The position numbers and the translations under genes are program-made. From assembly GCF_019704555.1 (NCBI RefSeq), contig NZ_AP024745.1:6270501-6334500 (forward strand): 64,000 nucleotides of DNA. The letters run 5' to 3'. The notes under the pieces were generated by a model. That model made no database searches. It had not been told where the DNA came from and saw nothing but the letters and a program-made list of their open reading frames with translations. This document shows, piece by piece, positions 49,873 through 58,455 of the stretch; positions within the stretch are counted from its first letter, which is position 1, and the number at the start of each line of letters is the position of its first letter. This DNA is from Actinoplanes sp. L3-i22 (GTDB lineage: Bacteria > Actinomycetota > Actinomycetes > Mycobacteriales > Micromonosporaceae).

Positions 49873-50451
49873 CTACGTCGCCCTGGCGGTCACCCCGTCG
49901 ACCACCAGCTGCAGCATCCGGCCGGCCTGGTCGACGTCGGCCGCGGCGAGCATGACGCCGGCCATGCTGGCCGAGACGTCGCCCGGCCGGACGTCACCCC
50001 GGAGACTGCCGTCGGCCCGGCCGGCCGCGAGGATGGCGTCGATCGCCCCGTTGAGGTGCTCGCGGGTCTGACCGGACGTGATCGCGCCGCTGGCGATCAC
50101 CGCGCGCAGCGCCTCGGCCATCCCCCGCTTGGTGGCGACGAAGTCCTGGTAGCGCCGCATGAACTCACGCAGCGCGGCGGGCGGGGCCAGGTCGGCGGCC
50201 AGCCGCGGGGCCATCGCGCAGAGGCGGGCCAGCTCGCTGCGGTAGACCTCCTCGACCAGGGCCTCGCGGGACGGGAAGTTGCGGTAGAGCGTGCCGACGC
50301 CGACGCCCGCCTCCTGCGCGATCGTCTCGATCTTGACCAGGTCGCGGCCGTCGGCGAGGGCCTTGGTGGCGGCGTCGACGATGCGCTGCCGGTTGCGCTG
50401 GGCGTCCCGGCGGCGCGCGGGCGGTCGTTCGGGCTCGGAAACGGGGATCAC
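49873..50451 (-). CDS. TetR-family repressor
   Basis: A 192-residue TetR regulator. Residues about 14-65 hold the helix-turn-helix (RRDAQRNRQRIVDAATKALADG, then ETIAQEAGVGVGTLYRNFPSREALVEEVY). The rest is a helical ligand domain with SGAITSGQTREHLNGAIDAIL. It is divergent from an aldo/keto reductase, and the 95-bp gap carries two copies of a 22-bp palindrome, so it should repress both genes. The inducer is probably a substrate of the reductase. Confidence 0.9.
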   Translation of the reverse strand: MIPVSEPERPPARRRDAQRNRQRIVDAATKALADGRDLVKIETIAQEAGVGVGTLYRNFPSREALVEEVYRSELARLCAMAPRLAADLAPPAALREFMRRYQDFVATKRGMAEALRAVIASGAITSGQTREHLNGAIDAILAAGRADGSLRGDVRPGDVSASMAGVMLAAADVDQAGRMLQLVVDGVTARAT

Positions 50452-50455
50452 CTCC

Positions 50456-50477
50456 GAAGCGGAATCGATTCCGCTTC
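50456..50477. promoter_or_regulatory. TetR operator A (22-bp palindrome)
   Basis: A perfect 22-bp palindrome with half-site GAAGCGGAATC, immediately upstream of the TetR gene. An identical copy lies 40 bp away. Confidence 0.85.
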
Positions 50478-50495
50478 TGCTACGGTCGGCTACGG

Positions 50496-50517
50496 GAAGC
50501 GGAATCGATTCCGCTTC
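50496..50517. promoter_or_regulatory. TetR operator B (22-bp palindrome)
   Basis: Second copy of the GAAGCGGAATC palindrome, symmetric for one further base on each side. It lies 29 bp before the aldo/keto reductase start, so binding would block its promoter. Confidence 0.85.
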
Positions 50518-50546
50518 CGTGCCATCGTATCGGGAGGGCCACCATC

Positions 50547-51407
50547 ATGACCAAGTACGGGAAGCTGGGCGACCACGAGGTCCTGCGGGTCGGCTTCGGG
50601 GCCATGCAGCTCGAACACGGCGACCCCGCGGACGCCGTCGCGGTCCTGCGCCGCGCCGTCGAGCTCGGCGTCGACCACCTGGACACCGCCCAGTTCTACG
50701 GCCCGGGCACCGTCAACGCGCTGATCCGGACCGCGCTGCACCCGTACCCCGCCGGGCTGCGCATCGTCAGCAAGGTCGGCGCCGCGTCGCATCCCACCGC
50801 GCGGCTCGTCGCCGCGCAGCAGCCGGCCCAGCTGCGGGCCCAGGTCGAGGAGAACCTGCGCGCCCTCGGCACCGACCACCTCGCGGTGGTCAACCTGCGC
50901 CGGGCCGACCTGGCGCCCGGCATCATCGCCACCGGCGACCAGGCCGTCGACCTCGACAGCCAGCTCGCCGAGCTGATCGCCCTGCGCGACGAGGGAAAGA
51001 TCGGCGGGATCGGGCTGAGCCACGTCAGCCTCGCCCAGCTGCGGCAGGCCCTGCCGGCCGGCATCGTCTGCGTGCAGAACCTGTACAACGTGCTCACCCG
51101 CGACCACGAGGACCTGCTGGCCGCGTGCGCCGGGCACGGGGTGGCCTGGGTGCCGTTCTTCCCGCTGGGGTCGGCCTTCGACGGTTTCCCCAGCGTGGCC
51201 GGTCACCCGACGGTGGTCGCCCACGCGCAACGCCTCGGCATCACCCCGGCCCAGGCCGGGCTGGCCTGGCTGCTCGGGCACAGTCCGGCGACGCTACTGA
51301 TCCCTGGTACGCGGAGCCTCGCCCACCTGGCGGAGAATGTGGCGGTCGCCGGGATCACGCTGGACCGGGAGGCGACGACCGCGTTCGACAGCGTGGCCCA
51401 GGGGTGA
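50547..51407 (+). CDS. Aldo/keto reductase (YdbC-like)
   Basis: A 286-residue oxidoreductase, a paralogue of the one at 9691. The Asp-Tyr pair is in HLDTAQFYGPG, the lysine in IVSKVGA, and the histidine position is again asparagine (VVNLRRADL). The NADP site is LLIPGTRSLAHLAENV. GGGAGGGCC precedes the ATG. It is controlled by the divergent TetR gene through two palindromes. The likely role is detoxification or reduction of a small carbonyl compound. Confidence 0.9.
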   Translation: MTKYGKLGDHEVLRVGFGAMQLEHGDPADAVAVLRRAVELGVDHLDTAQFYGPGTVNALIRTALHPYPAGLRIVSKVGAASHPTARLVAAQQPAQLRAQVEENLRALGTDHLAVVNLRRADLAPGIIATGDQAVDLDSQLAELIALRDEGKIGGIGLSHVSLAQLRQALPAGIVCVQNLYNVLTRDHEDLLAACAGHGVAWVPFFPLGSAFDGFPSVAGHPTVVAHAQRLGITPAQAGLAWLLGHSPATLLIPGTRSLAHLAENVAVAGITLDREATTAFDSVAQG

Positions 51408-51508
51408 CCCCGCCAGTTGGCGGGGAGGATCCGCCGCGTGGCGGTGTGCCGGATCACCGGGCCGCAACAGGATGGTCATCACCCAGCAACACGCCGAGGA
51501 GGCACCTC

Positions 51509-52486
51509 GTGACCATCCAGATCGGCCCACCGCCGCCCTTCGACCCGGAACTCGCCGCCGCGCTCGACGTGCTCGGCGCCAACCTGCCCAGCGCCGTCAC
51601 CGCCGAGATGATCCAGCCGATGCGCGACGGCGCGCTGCTCGCCGTCGCCGGCGAGCCGGACCTGACCCGGGACGGCGCGTTCACCGTCACCCGGCGCACG
51701 GTCCCCGGCCCGGCCGGCGACCCCGGGATCGAGCTGCTGATCGTGGCCCCGGCCGGCGCCGACCGAGCGCTGCCCGGGCTGTACCACATCCACGGCGGCG
51801 GCATGATCCTCGGCGACAACACCACCGGCATCGAGGTGCTCCAGGACTGGGCCGCCGAGGTCCCGTCGGTGATCGTCTCGGTCGAGTACCGGCTGGCGCC
51901 CGAGCACCCGCACCCGGCCCCGGTCGAGGACTGCTACGCCGGCCTGGCCTGGACCGCCGCGCACGCCGCCGAACTGGGCATCGACCCCGACCGCCTGATC
52001 GTCGCGGGGGCCAGCGCCGGCGGCGGGCTGTCCGCGGCGGTCGCGCTGCTCGCCCGGGACCGGGGCGGGCCCGCGCTCGCCGGCCAGATGCTGCTCTGCC
52101 CGATGCTCGACGACCGCAACGACACCCCGTCGACCCTGCAGATGACCGGCCGGGGCGTCTGGGACCGCACCTCGAACGACACCGGCTGGACCGCGCTGCT
52201 CGGTTCGTCCCGCGGCGGTCCCGACGTGTCCCCGTATGCCGCACCCGCCCGGGCCACCGACCTGGCCGGGCTGCCCCCGACGTTCATCGACGTGGGCTCG
52301 GCCGAGACGTTCCGGGACGAGGACGTCACCTACGCCACCCGGATCTGGCAGTCCGGCGGGCAGGCCGAGCTGCACGTCTGGCCGGGCGGCTTCCACGGCT
52401 TCGACCTGCTCGCCCCGCAGGCCGCCATCTCGCAGGAGGCCCGGGCCGCCCGCCTCCGCTGGCTCCGCCGCCTCCTGGCCGGATAG
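51509..52486 (+). CDS. HSL-type alpha/beta hydrolase (esterase)
   Basis: A 325-residue esterase of the hormone-sensitive lipase group. HIHGGGMILG is the HGGG oxyanion motif, GASAGGGLS holds the nucleophile serine (about residue 170), DVGSAETFRDED the acid region, and GGFHGFDL the histidine. VEYRLAPEHPHPAPVEDC is the family hallmark. There is no signal peptide. GAGGAGG lies 9 bp before the GTG start. It follows the aldo/keto reductase by 101 bp and may share its control. Confidence 0.9.
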   Translation: MTIQIGPPPPFDPELAAALDVLGANLPSAVTAEMIQPMRDGALLAVAGEPDLTRDGAFTVTRRTVPGPAGDPGIELLIVAPAGADRALPGLYHIHGGGMILGDNTTGIEVLQDWAAEVPSVIVSVEYRLAPEHPHPAPVEDCYAGLAWTAAHAAELGIDPDRLIVAGASAGGGLSAAVALLARDRGGPALAGQMLLCPMLDDRNDTPSTLQMTGRGVWDRTSNDTGWTALLGSSRGGPDVSPYAAPARATDLAGLPPTFIDVGSAETFRDEDVTYATRIWQSGGQAELHVWPGGFHGFDLLAPQAAISQEARAARLRWLRRLLAG

Positions 52487-52519
52487 CCGGGGGCCCGGGC
52501 GGCGGGGCAGGATGTCACC

Positions 52520-53623
52520 GTGAGGGATCTCGCCGCCCGGCTCACCGCGCTGGACCCCGACGCCGGGGCGGCGCTGCAGGTGATCGCCTACTTCGACCGG
52601 CTGACCGAGGCGCGGGCCGGGCTGCAGTCCATCGTCCGGGGCGCCGCCGTCCTGGCCGGCTGCCCGGCCCGCCTCGCCGACGAGCACCGCCGCATCCACC
52701 TGCGCGTCCACCCCGACGGCACGAACGCCGCCGCGCCGATCCCCACCGCCGAACAGCCCGGCCGGGCGCCGAGTGCCGCCGCCGACCAACCCGGCCCGGC
52801 GCCGACCTCCGCCACCGTCGAACAACCCCGCCCGCCGTCTGACTCCGCCGCCGGGCAGGTCGATGAGGCGTGGATGTCGGTTGTCGTCGCTGACGGGGCG
52901 TTGCTGTGGCTGGAGCGCGCCGGGCCGCCCGGACCGGTCGACGCGATGATCCTGGAACGGGCCGCCGGAGCCGCACGCACCGTCCTGGACCGCACCCGCC
53001 ATCACCCGCCGCCGGCCGACCCCGCCCTGCTGGAGCTGCTCCTCGACCCGGACGCCGCGGAACCGTCCCGGCTCAAGGCCGCCGCCCGGCTCGGCCTCAA
53101 ACCAGACGCGGAGGTACGGGCGGTCGCCCTCCCCGACGGCCGGGCCCGCCTGCAATCCACCGCCACCCCGCCCCCGGACGCCACCATGCGCGCCGGGATC
53201 GGTCCGGCCGGGCCGATCGCCGCGCTGCCCAGCTCCTACGCCGCGGCCCGGGTGGCGCTCCGCTTCACCGCCGAGGGCACCGAGCAGGACCCCGGCCCGC
53301 GCGTGGTGCACGCCGACCACCTCGGTGGCCTCGCCCTCCTGGCCGCCGCGACCGACCCCGGCGGCGACCCGATCCCGGACGTCCAGGCCCTGCACCGCAC
53401 GGCGGCCACCGCCCCCTGGGCCCTGGCCACCCTGGACGCGGTGGCCGAGTCCCCCAGCCTCCGTACCGCCGCCGGCGCCCTCCGGGTGCACCACTCCACC
53501 CTGCAGGAGCGGCTGTCCCCTTTCGATCACCTGCTGGGCTGGGACTTCCGTACCCCACAGGGGCGTCTGCGCCTGCAGCTCGCGCTGGCCCTGCACCGCC
53601 TCACCCGGCCGCCGAGTCGTTAG
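52520..53623 (+). CDS. PucR-like helix-turn-helix regulator
   Basis: A 367-residue regulator. The C-terminal 60 residues (TLDAVAESPSLRTAAGALRVHHSTLQERLSPFDHLLGWD) match the PucR/CdaR C-terminal helix-turn-helix. The middle part (LLELLLDPDAAEPSRLKAAARLGLKPDAEVRAVAL) is the GGDEF-like PucR domain. A Pro/Ala-rich low-complexity stretch (about 70-115) lies in the N-terminal part. The start is a GTG. It lies 33 bp after the esterase, which it may control. Its stop overlaps that of the opposing XRE gene by 4 bp. Confidence 0.75.
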   Translation: MRDLAARLTALDPDAGAALQVIAYFDRLTEARAGLQSIVRGAAVLAGCPARLADEHRRIHLRVHPDGTNAAAPIPTAEQPGRAPSAAADQPGPAPTSATVEQPRPPSDSAAGQVDEAWMSVVVADGALLWLERAGPPGPVDAMILERAAGAARTVLDRTRHHPPPADPALLELLLDPDAAEPSRLKAAARLGLKPDAEVRAVALPDGRARLQSTATPPPDATMRAGIGPAGPIAALPSSYAAARVALRFTAEGTEQDPGPRVVHADHLGGLALLAAATDPGGDPIPDVQALHRTAATAPWALATLDAVAESPSLRTAAGALRVHHSTLQERLSPFDHLLGWDFRTPQGRLRLQLALALHRLTRPPSR

Positions 53624-54483
53624 GGCCGCACCCGGCGGCGGGACGCGTGCAGCGACGCCAGCAGCCGCAACCGGTCGGCATCCGGGCTGCCCGGCGCGGC
53701 GGTCCAGACCTGCATGACCGGGCCCGGGTTGCCGGGCAGCGGATATGTGTCCCAGTCCAGGGTGAGGTCGCCGACCTCGGGCACCCGGAACGTCTTGGTG
53801 CCGCGGACCGACTCGCGCACGTCGTGCCGGGCCCACAGCCGCGGGAACTCGGCGCTGCGGATGCTCAGCTCGCCGACGATCTCGGTGGCGCGCGGATGGG
53901 TGGGGTCGGTGGCGATCGCCGCTCGCAGCATGCCGATGTAGTCGAGCGCCTGCCGCTCCCAGTCCGCACAGCTGCGCTGCCGGGTCAGCACGTCGTCGAA
54001 GAGCAGCAGGAGCATGTTGAGCCGCTCCGGCGGATAGTCCGCCGGGTCGCCGAGCAGTGCCTCGGCCATCGGGTTCCAGTCGAGCAGGTCGAGGTGCCGG
54101 CCGAGCACGACCGCCGGGGTGTCCAGCACCCGCAGCAGCCGGCGGGTGCTCTCCGGCACCCGCTCCGGCTCGCGGACCACCCGGGACGGCATCGGCCGGC
54201 GGGCGGCGTAGGCCAGCGTGAAGAAGTGCCGGCGCTCCTCGTCGTCGAGCTCCAGCGCCCCGGCCAGCGCGTCGAGCACGTCGTCGGACGGGCGCACCTC
54301 GCGGCCCTGCTCCATCCGCTGGTAGTAGTCGGTGCTGAGCCCGGCCAGCAGCGCCAGCTCCTCCCGCCGCAGCCCGGTGACCTTGCGCCGGCCCCCCGGC
54401 TCCAGGCCGACGTCGCGCGGGCTCAGCCGGCCGCGCCGGGCGCGCAGGAAATCGCCCAGCTCACGGGCGTACGGATGGCTCAT
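53620..54483 (-). CDS. XRE regulator with MmyB-like ligand domain
   Basis: A 287-residue regulator of the same type as those at 26162 and 63015. The helix-turn-helix is GLRREELALLAGLSTDYYQRMEQGRE, preceded by LGDFLRARRGRLSPRDVG. The MmyB-like domain follows with LDLLDWNPMAEALLG, IRSAEFPRLWARHDV and LDWDTYPLPGNPG. It is divergent from an SDR gene 132 bp away, with a TAGG/CCTA inverted repeat between, so it probably regulates that oxidoreductase. Confidence 0.9.
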   Translation of the reverse strand: MSHPYARELGDFLRARRGRLSPRDVGLEPGGRRKVTGLRREELALLAGLSTDYYQRMEQGREVRPSDDVLDALAGALELDDEERRHFFTLAYAARRPMPSRVVREPERVPESTRRLLRVLDTPAVVLGRHLDLLDWNPMAEALLGDPADYPPERLNMLLLLFDDVLTRQRSCADWERQALDYIGMLRAAIATDPTHPRATEIVGELSIRSAEFPRLWARHDVRESVRGTKTFRVPEVGDLTLDWDTYPLPGNPGPVMQVWTAAPGSPDADRLRLLASLHASRRRVRP

Positions 54484-54518
54484 GCCGACAAGTCTGCCCC
54501 GCTCCGCCGCGCCCAGGG

Positions 54519-54535
54519 TAGGACTGCCCGACCTA
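54519..54535. promoter_or_regulatory. Possible XRE operator
   Basis: TAGG-9-CCTA inverted repeat in the gap between the divergent XRE and SDR genes, followed at once by the palindrome CCTAGG. The site is short and could be chance. Confidence 0.3.
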
Positions 54536-54615
54536 GGTAGCCGGGAACGATCGAGACCGTCCGCGGTGCTCCTAACGTCGTCGGGGTACCCCGTCGACAC
54601 CCTCAGGAGCAGCAC

Positions 54616-55515
54616 ATGGACCGCATCCCCGACCAGCACGGACGGGTCGCCGTGGTGACCGGCGCGAACTCGGGCCTCGGCCTGGTCACCGCCACCGAGC
54701 TGGCCCGCCACGGCGCCCACGTGGTGCTCGCCGTCCGCAATGTCGCCGCGGGCGAGGAGGCCGCCCGGCGGATCGGCGGCGACGTCGAGGTGCGCGAGCT
54801 GGACCTGGCCTCGCTGGATTCGGTCCGCCGGTTCGCCACCCGCCTCACCGCTGACCACCCGGCGATCGACCTGCTGGTCAACAACGCCGGCCTGGTCCTG
54901 CTCGGCCCGCGCCGCACCACCGCGGACGGCTTCGAGCTGCAGTTGGGCACGAACATGCTGGGCCACTTCGCGCTGACCGGCCTGCTGCTCGCCACCCTGA
55001 CCGCGGCGCCGGCGGCCCGGGTGGTCAGCCTCAGCTCGATCACCCACAAGAACGCCCACCTGGACTTCGACGACCTGATGTCCGAGCGGGGCTACCGGGC
55101 CGCGCCCGCCTACGGCCGGTCCAAGCTGGCCACCACGATCTTCGGCCTGGAACTGGACCGCCGGCTGCGCGCGGCCGGGTCACCGGTGCTCAGCGTGCTC
55201 GCCCACCCCGGGATGACCAGGACGAATCTGACCCCGCGCGCGTGGGAGCACCTCGGCCGGGCGGGCAAGGTGCTGGCGGCGGCTGGGCTGATCCTCACCC
55301 AGCCGGTCGAGCGGGGCACAGAACCCCAGTTGCGGGCCGCCACGGCTCCCGCCGTACGCGGAGGTCAGTTCTTCGGTCCTCAGGGTTTTCTGGAGATGCG
55401 CGGCCGCGTCGGCGACGCCAAGCTCAGCCGCGAGGCCGCCGACCCCGCGGTCGGCCGGCGTCTCTGGTCCGCCGCCGAGCAACTGACCGGGGTCCGCTAC
55501 CTCGATCAGGCGTAG
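54616..55515 (+). CDS. SDR-family oxidoreductase (retinol dehydrogenase/WW-domain-like)
   Basis: A 299-residue short-chain dehydrogenase. TGANSGLGLVTATELARHG is the nucleotide loop, LVNNAGLVLL the NNAG motif, VVSLSSITHKN the serine strand, and AYGRSKLATTIF the YxxxK pair. The length and GLEL/NMLGHFALTGLLL text fit the retinol-dehydrogenase-like subgroup. It probably reduces a small or lipophilic carbonyl. It is regulated by the divergent XRE/MmyB protein. AGGAGC lies upstream of the ATG. Confidence 0.9.
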   Translation: MDRIPDQHGRVAVVTGANSGLGLVTATELARHGAHVVLAVRNVAAGEEAARRIGGDVEVRELDLASLDSVRRFATRLTADHPAIDLLVNNAGLVLLGPRRTTADGFELQLGTNMLGHFALTGLLLATLTAAPAARVVSLSSITHKNAHLDFDDLMSERGYRAAPAYGRSKLATTIFGLELDRRLRAAGSPVLSVLAHPGMTRTNLTPRAWEHLGRAGKVLAAAGLILTQPVERGTEPQLRAATAPAVRGGQFFGPQGFLEMRGRVGDAKLSREAADPAVGRRLWSAAEQLTGVRYLDQA

Positions 55516-55522
55516 CGGGCGC

Positions 55523-56836
55523 TCAGCACTCGATGACGTTGACGGCGAGGCCGCCGCGGGACGTCTCCTTGTACTTGATCTTCATGTCGGCGCCGGTCTC
55601 CTTCATCGTCTTGATCACCTTGTCGAGGGAGACGTGGTGCTTGCCGTCGCCGCGCAGGGCCATCTTCGCCGCGGTGACCGCCTTCACCGCGGCCATCCCG
55701 TTCCGCTCGATGCACGGGATCTGCACCAGTCCGCCGACCGGGTCGCAGGTCAGGCCGAGGTTGTGCTCCATCCCGATCTCGGCGGCGTTCTCCACCTGCT
55801 CGGGCGTGCCGCCGAGCACCTCGGCGAGCCCGGCCGCGGCCATCGCGCACGCCGAACCGACCTCGCCCTGACAACCCACCTCGGCGCCGGAGATCGACGC
55901 GTTCTCCTTGAACAGCAGCCCGATCGCGGCGGCCGCCAGCAGGAACCGGACGACCCCGTCGTCGTCGAAACCCGGCACGAACGCCCGGCAGTAGCTGAGC
56001 ACCGAGGGGATGATGCCCGCGGCGCCGTTGGTGGGCGCGGTCACCACGCGACCTCCGGCCGCGTTCTGCTCATTGACGGCCATCGCGTACGCCGTGAGCC
56101 ACTCCATGGCGTGCACGGCCGGGTCCCCGGCGGCCCGCAGCTGACGGGCGGTGGCCGCGGCCCGCCGACGGACCTTGAGGCCCCCGGGCAGCACGCCTTC
56201 GGCGTCCAGTCCCGCGTTCACGCAGTCGTCCATGACCTGCCAGATGGCGAGCAGCCCGGACTTCACCTCGGCGGCCGGGCGCCACGCGGTCTCGTTGGCC
56301 AGCATCAGGCGGGAGATCGACAATCCGGTCGTCCGGGTCAGCTCCAGCAGCTCCGCGCCGGAGCTGAACGGATGCGGGAGCGGGGTGTCGTCCGTACGTA
56401 CCCGGGAAGTGACCTGATCCACGACGAAGCCGCCGCCGACCGAGAAATAGGTCTTGGCCAGCAGCTCGGCGCCGTCGGCGCCGAGCGCGGTGAAGGTCAT
56501 GCCGTTGGGGTGCTCGGGCAGCGACCGGCGGCGGTGCAGCACCAGGTCGACGCCGATCTCGTGACCGTTGCTGATCACGATCCGCCCGTCCGTGGGCACC
56601 TCCAGGGAGGTGTCGACGGTCTCCGGATCCTCCCCCATCAGGCCCAGCAGCACGGCGCGCGGGGTGCCGTGGCCGTGGCCGGTGGCGCCGAGCGAGCCGA
56701 AGAGCTCCGCGCGGACGCGGGTCACCCGGTCGTCGAGGAGCCGGGTGAACAGCCGGGCGGCGCGCATCGGGCCGACCGTGTGGGAGCTGGAGGGGCCGAT
56801 GCCGATCGAGAACAGGTCGAAGACGGAGACGGCCAT
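55523..56836 (-). CDS. sdaA: L-serine ammonia-lyase (iron-sulfur dependent)
   Basis: A 437-residue single-chain L-serine dehydratase that turns serine into pyruvate and ammonia. The N-terminal beta domain starts [22 protein letters not shown]. The catalytic alpha domain holds the cluster cysteines in [14 protein letters not shown] and [18 protein letters not shown], and the family's C-terminal cysteine is the last residue (NVIEC). It starts 6 bp after gcvT and is surely co-transcribed behind the glycine riboswitch, giving a glycine-serine-pyruvate route that removes excess glycine. Confidence 0.95.
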   Translation of the reverse strand: MAVSVFDLFSIGIGPSSSHTVGPMRAARLFTRLLDDRVTRVRAELFGSLGATGHGHGTPRAVLLGLMGEDPETVDTSLEVPTDGRIVISNGHEIGVDLVLHRRRSLPEHPNGMTFTALGADGAELLAKTYFSVGGGFVVDQVTSRVRTDDTPLPHPFSSGAELLELTRTTGLSISRLMLANETAWRPAAEVKSGLLAIWQVMDDCVNAGLDAEGVLPGGLKVRRRAAATARQLRAAGDPAVHAMEWLTAYAMAVNEQNAAGGRVVTAPTNGAAGIIPSVLSYCRAFVPGFDDDGVVRFLLAAAAIGLLFKENASISGAEVGCQGEVGSACAMAAAGLAEVLGGTPEQVENAAEIGMEHNLGLTCDPVGGLVQIPCIERNGMAAVKAVTAAKMALRGDGKHHVSLDKVIKTMKETGADMKIKYKETSRGGLAVNVIEC

Positions 56837-56842
56837 GGGTTG

Positions 56843-58138
56843 TCAGACCTCCGGGTGGAGCGGGTTCATAAGGTTTCCTTGGTTGTTGCCGTTGCCGTTG
56901 CCGCTGCCGCTTCGGTGAGCGCCGGGGTCGGCAGTTCGGGCGGCAGTTGGGCGGCGGTAGAACGGGAGCGGGACGACTTCGACCTCTTCGTGGACGCCAC
57001 GAACATCGACCGCCAGAGCCACCTTGTCCAGATTTTTCGTGACATATGCCAGCGCAATCGGATACCCCAGCGTCGGCGACGGCGCCCCGCTGGTCACCTC
57101 ACCGACCTTCACCCCGGTCACCGCGTCAACCACGGAATACCCCGCCCGCGGCGACCGACGCCCCTTACCCACCAGCCCGACAAGCTCTTTCCCGGACGAG
57201 ACGAATTCGCTCCCGCCATCGGCATCTCGCCCCTCGGGCCGGCCCACCAGGTCGTTCCCGGACGAATCGCCCGCCGCGTCCCGCGCAGCCGCCTCCGGCG
57301 CAGCCGTGTCCCGCGCAGCCGCCTCCCGCGCAGCCGCCTCCCGCGCAGCCGCCTCGCGCAGCGCCGCCGCCCCGACGAAGTCCCGCTTGTCGAGCGCCAC
57401 CACCCGCCCCAGCCCGGCGTCGAACGGCGTCGTGCGAACCGTCAGCTCATGCCCGTACAGCGGCATCCCCGCCTCGAGCCGCAGCGTGTCCCGGCAGGCC
57501 AGCCCGGCCGGATTCGCCCCGCTCGCCACCGCCCACGCCCAGATCCCGGCCGCATCCGCGTTGTCGCAGTAGATCTCGAACCCGTCCTCGCCGGTGTACC
57601 CGGTCCGCGCCAGCAACACGTCCCGCCCGGCAACCTGACCGTTCTTGATCGCGTAGTACGGCAGTTCCGGATGCGCCCCGACGATCCCCGCCGCGCCCGG
57701 CCCCTGCACCGCGATCAGCGACCGGTCCAGCATCGCGATCTCCACCGCGAACCCGCCCGAGTGCTCCCCGAGCATCGCGCGCACGACCTGCGCGTTCGCC
57801 GCGTTCGCCACGACCAGGAACCGCCGCTCGGCCAGCCGATAGACGACGAGATCGTCAAGCACCCCGCCTGTCGTGTGGCACAGCATCGTGTACTTCGCCC
57901 GCCCCACCCGGACCGCGGACAACCGTCCGACCAGGGCAAAATCCAGGAACGCTGCGGCTTCCGGTCCGCTGACCTCGATCTGCCCCATGTGGCCGAGATC
58001 AAAAAGACCGACCGACTTGCGTACGGCGTGGTGCTCGGCCACGTCACTGCCGTACCGAACCGGCATCTCCCAGCCGGCAAAACCGGTGAAGGTCGCGCCG
58101 TGGCGCTGGTGAACGTCGAAGAGCGCGGTGCGTCTCAA
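56843..58138 (-). CDS. gcvT: Glycine cleavage T protein with helical insertion
   Basis: A 431-residue aminomethyltransferase, about 60 longer than usual. The folate domain is normal (GWEMPVRYGS, FDLGHMGQIEVSG, TGYTGEDGFEIY, GLACRDTLRLEAGMPLYGHEL). After KRDFVGAAALRE it has four EAAAR-type repeats and a polar stretch (about residues 261-315), inserted before the C-terminal domain KELVGLVGKGRR...GEVTSGAPSPTLGYPIALAYV. A polar GNGNGN-rich tail follows. The repeats lie between two domains, so activity is probably kept. The start is a TTG with AAGGAG upstream, under the glycine riboswitch. GcvP, GcvH and Lpd are not in the window. Confidence 0.9.
   Translation of the reverse strand: MRRTALFDVHQRHGATFTGFAGWEMPVRYGSDVAEHHAVRKSVGLFDLGHMGQIEVSGPEAAAFLDFALVGRLSAVRVGRAKYTMLCHTTGGVLDDLVVYRLAERRFLVVANAANAQVVRAMLGEHSGGFAVEIAMLDRSLIAVQGPGAAGIVGAHPELPYYAIKNGQVAGRDVLLARTGYTGEDGFEIYCDNADAAGIWAWAVASGANPAGLACRDTLRLEAGMPLYGHELTVRTTPFDAGLGRVVALDKRDFVGAAALREAAAREAAAREAAARDTAAPEAAARDAAGDSSGNDLVGRPEGRDADGGSEFVSSGKELVGLVGKGRRSPRAGYSVVDAVTGVKVGEVTSGAPSPTLGYPIALAYVTKNLDKVALAVDVRGVHEEVEVVPLPFYRRPTAARTADPGAHRSGSGNGNGNNQGNLMNPLHPEV
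57285..57362. repeat. 15-bp in-frame repeats in gcvT
   Basis: Imperfect 15-bp units based on GCCGCCTCCCGCGCA (reverse complement of Ala-Arg-Glu-Ala-Ala codons) encode the EAAAR series. The period is five codons, so copy number can change without a frameshift. Confidence 0.85.
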
Positions 58139-58140
58139 CA

Positions 58141-58169
58141 GGGAGGCTCCTTGTGTGCCGGGGCCTCCC
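58141..58169 (-). promoter_or_regulatory. Hairpin at the gcvT ribosome binding site
   Basis: GGGAGGC (58141-58147) can pair with GCCTCCC (58163-58169). The ribosome binding site AAGGAG of gcvT lies at the stem edge and in the loop, so this could be the expression platform of the riboswitch upstream. Confidence 0.5.
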
Positions 58170-58350
58170 TCGCTCTGTCATCTCTGCCTGAGAGGTTCAC
58201 CGCTGTCGAGCGGTTTGCACCGTGGGCGCAGCCTCCGAGGAGACTGACTTTCCAGAGTCGCCTGACCGCTGCGGTACGGGGGCCTGAGAGATTCTGAGGG
58301 AGAAGTTGCTCCTTCGGCGACCCGCCGGTGTGGCGAGTGCTCTCCCGCAG
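58170..58350 (-). promoter_or_regulatory. Tandem glycine riboswitch
   Basis: Two consecutive glycine aptamers read toward gcvT. The first shows GCGGGAGAGC, GCCGAAGGAGCAA and CTCTCAGGC. The second shows GACTCTGGAAAGTC, CGGAGGC, GCAAACC and CTCTCAGGCA followed by GACAGAG. These are the conserved elements of the gcvT RNA motif. It should turn on gcvT-sdaA when glycine is high. It fills most of the gap between gcvT and the MarR gene; the remaining 58351-58455 probably holds the promoter. Confidence 0.9.
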
Positions 58351-58455
58351 CGGTTGTCGCGGCGAAGTCTTCACTTGTCGGCTGCGACCATACCGCCTGA
58401 CGATCGCCCCGGGTAACTCCCTTCTCGATCTTGCCAAGTCGCGTTCATCGCCCGG

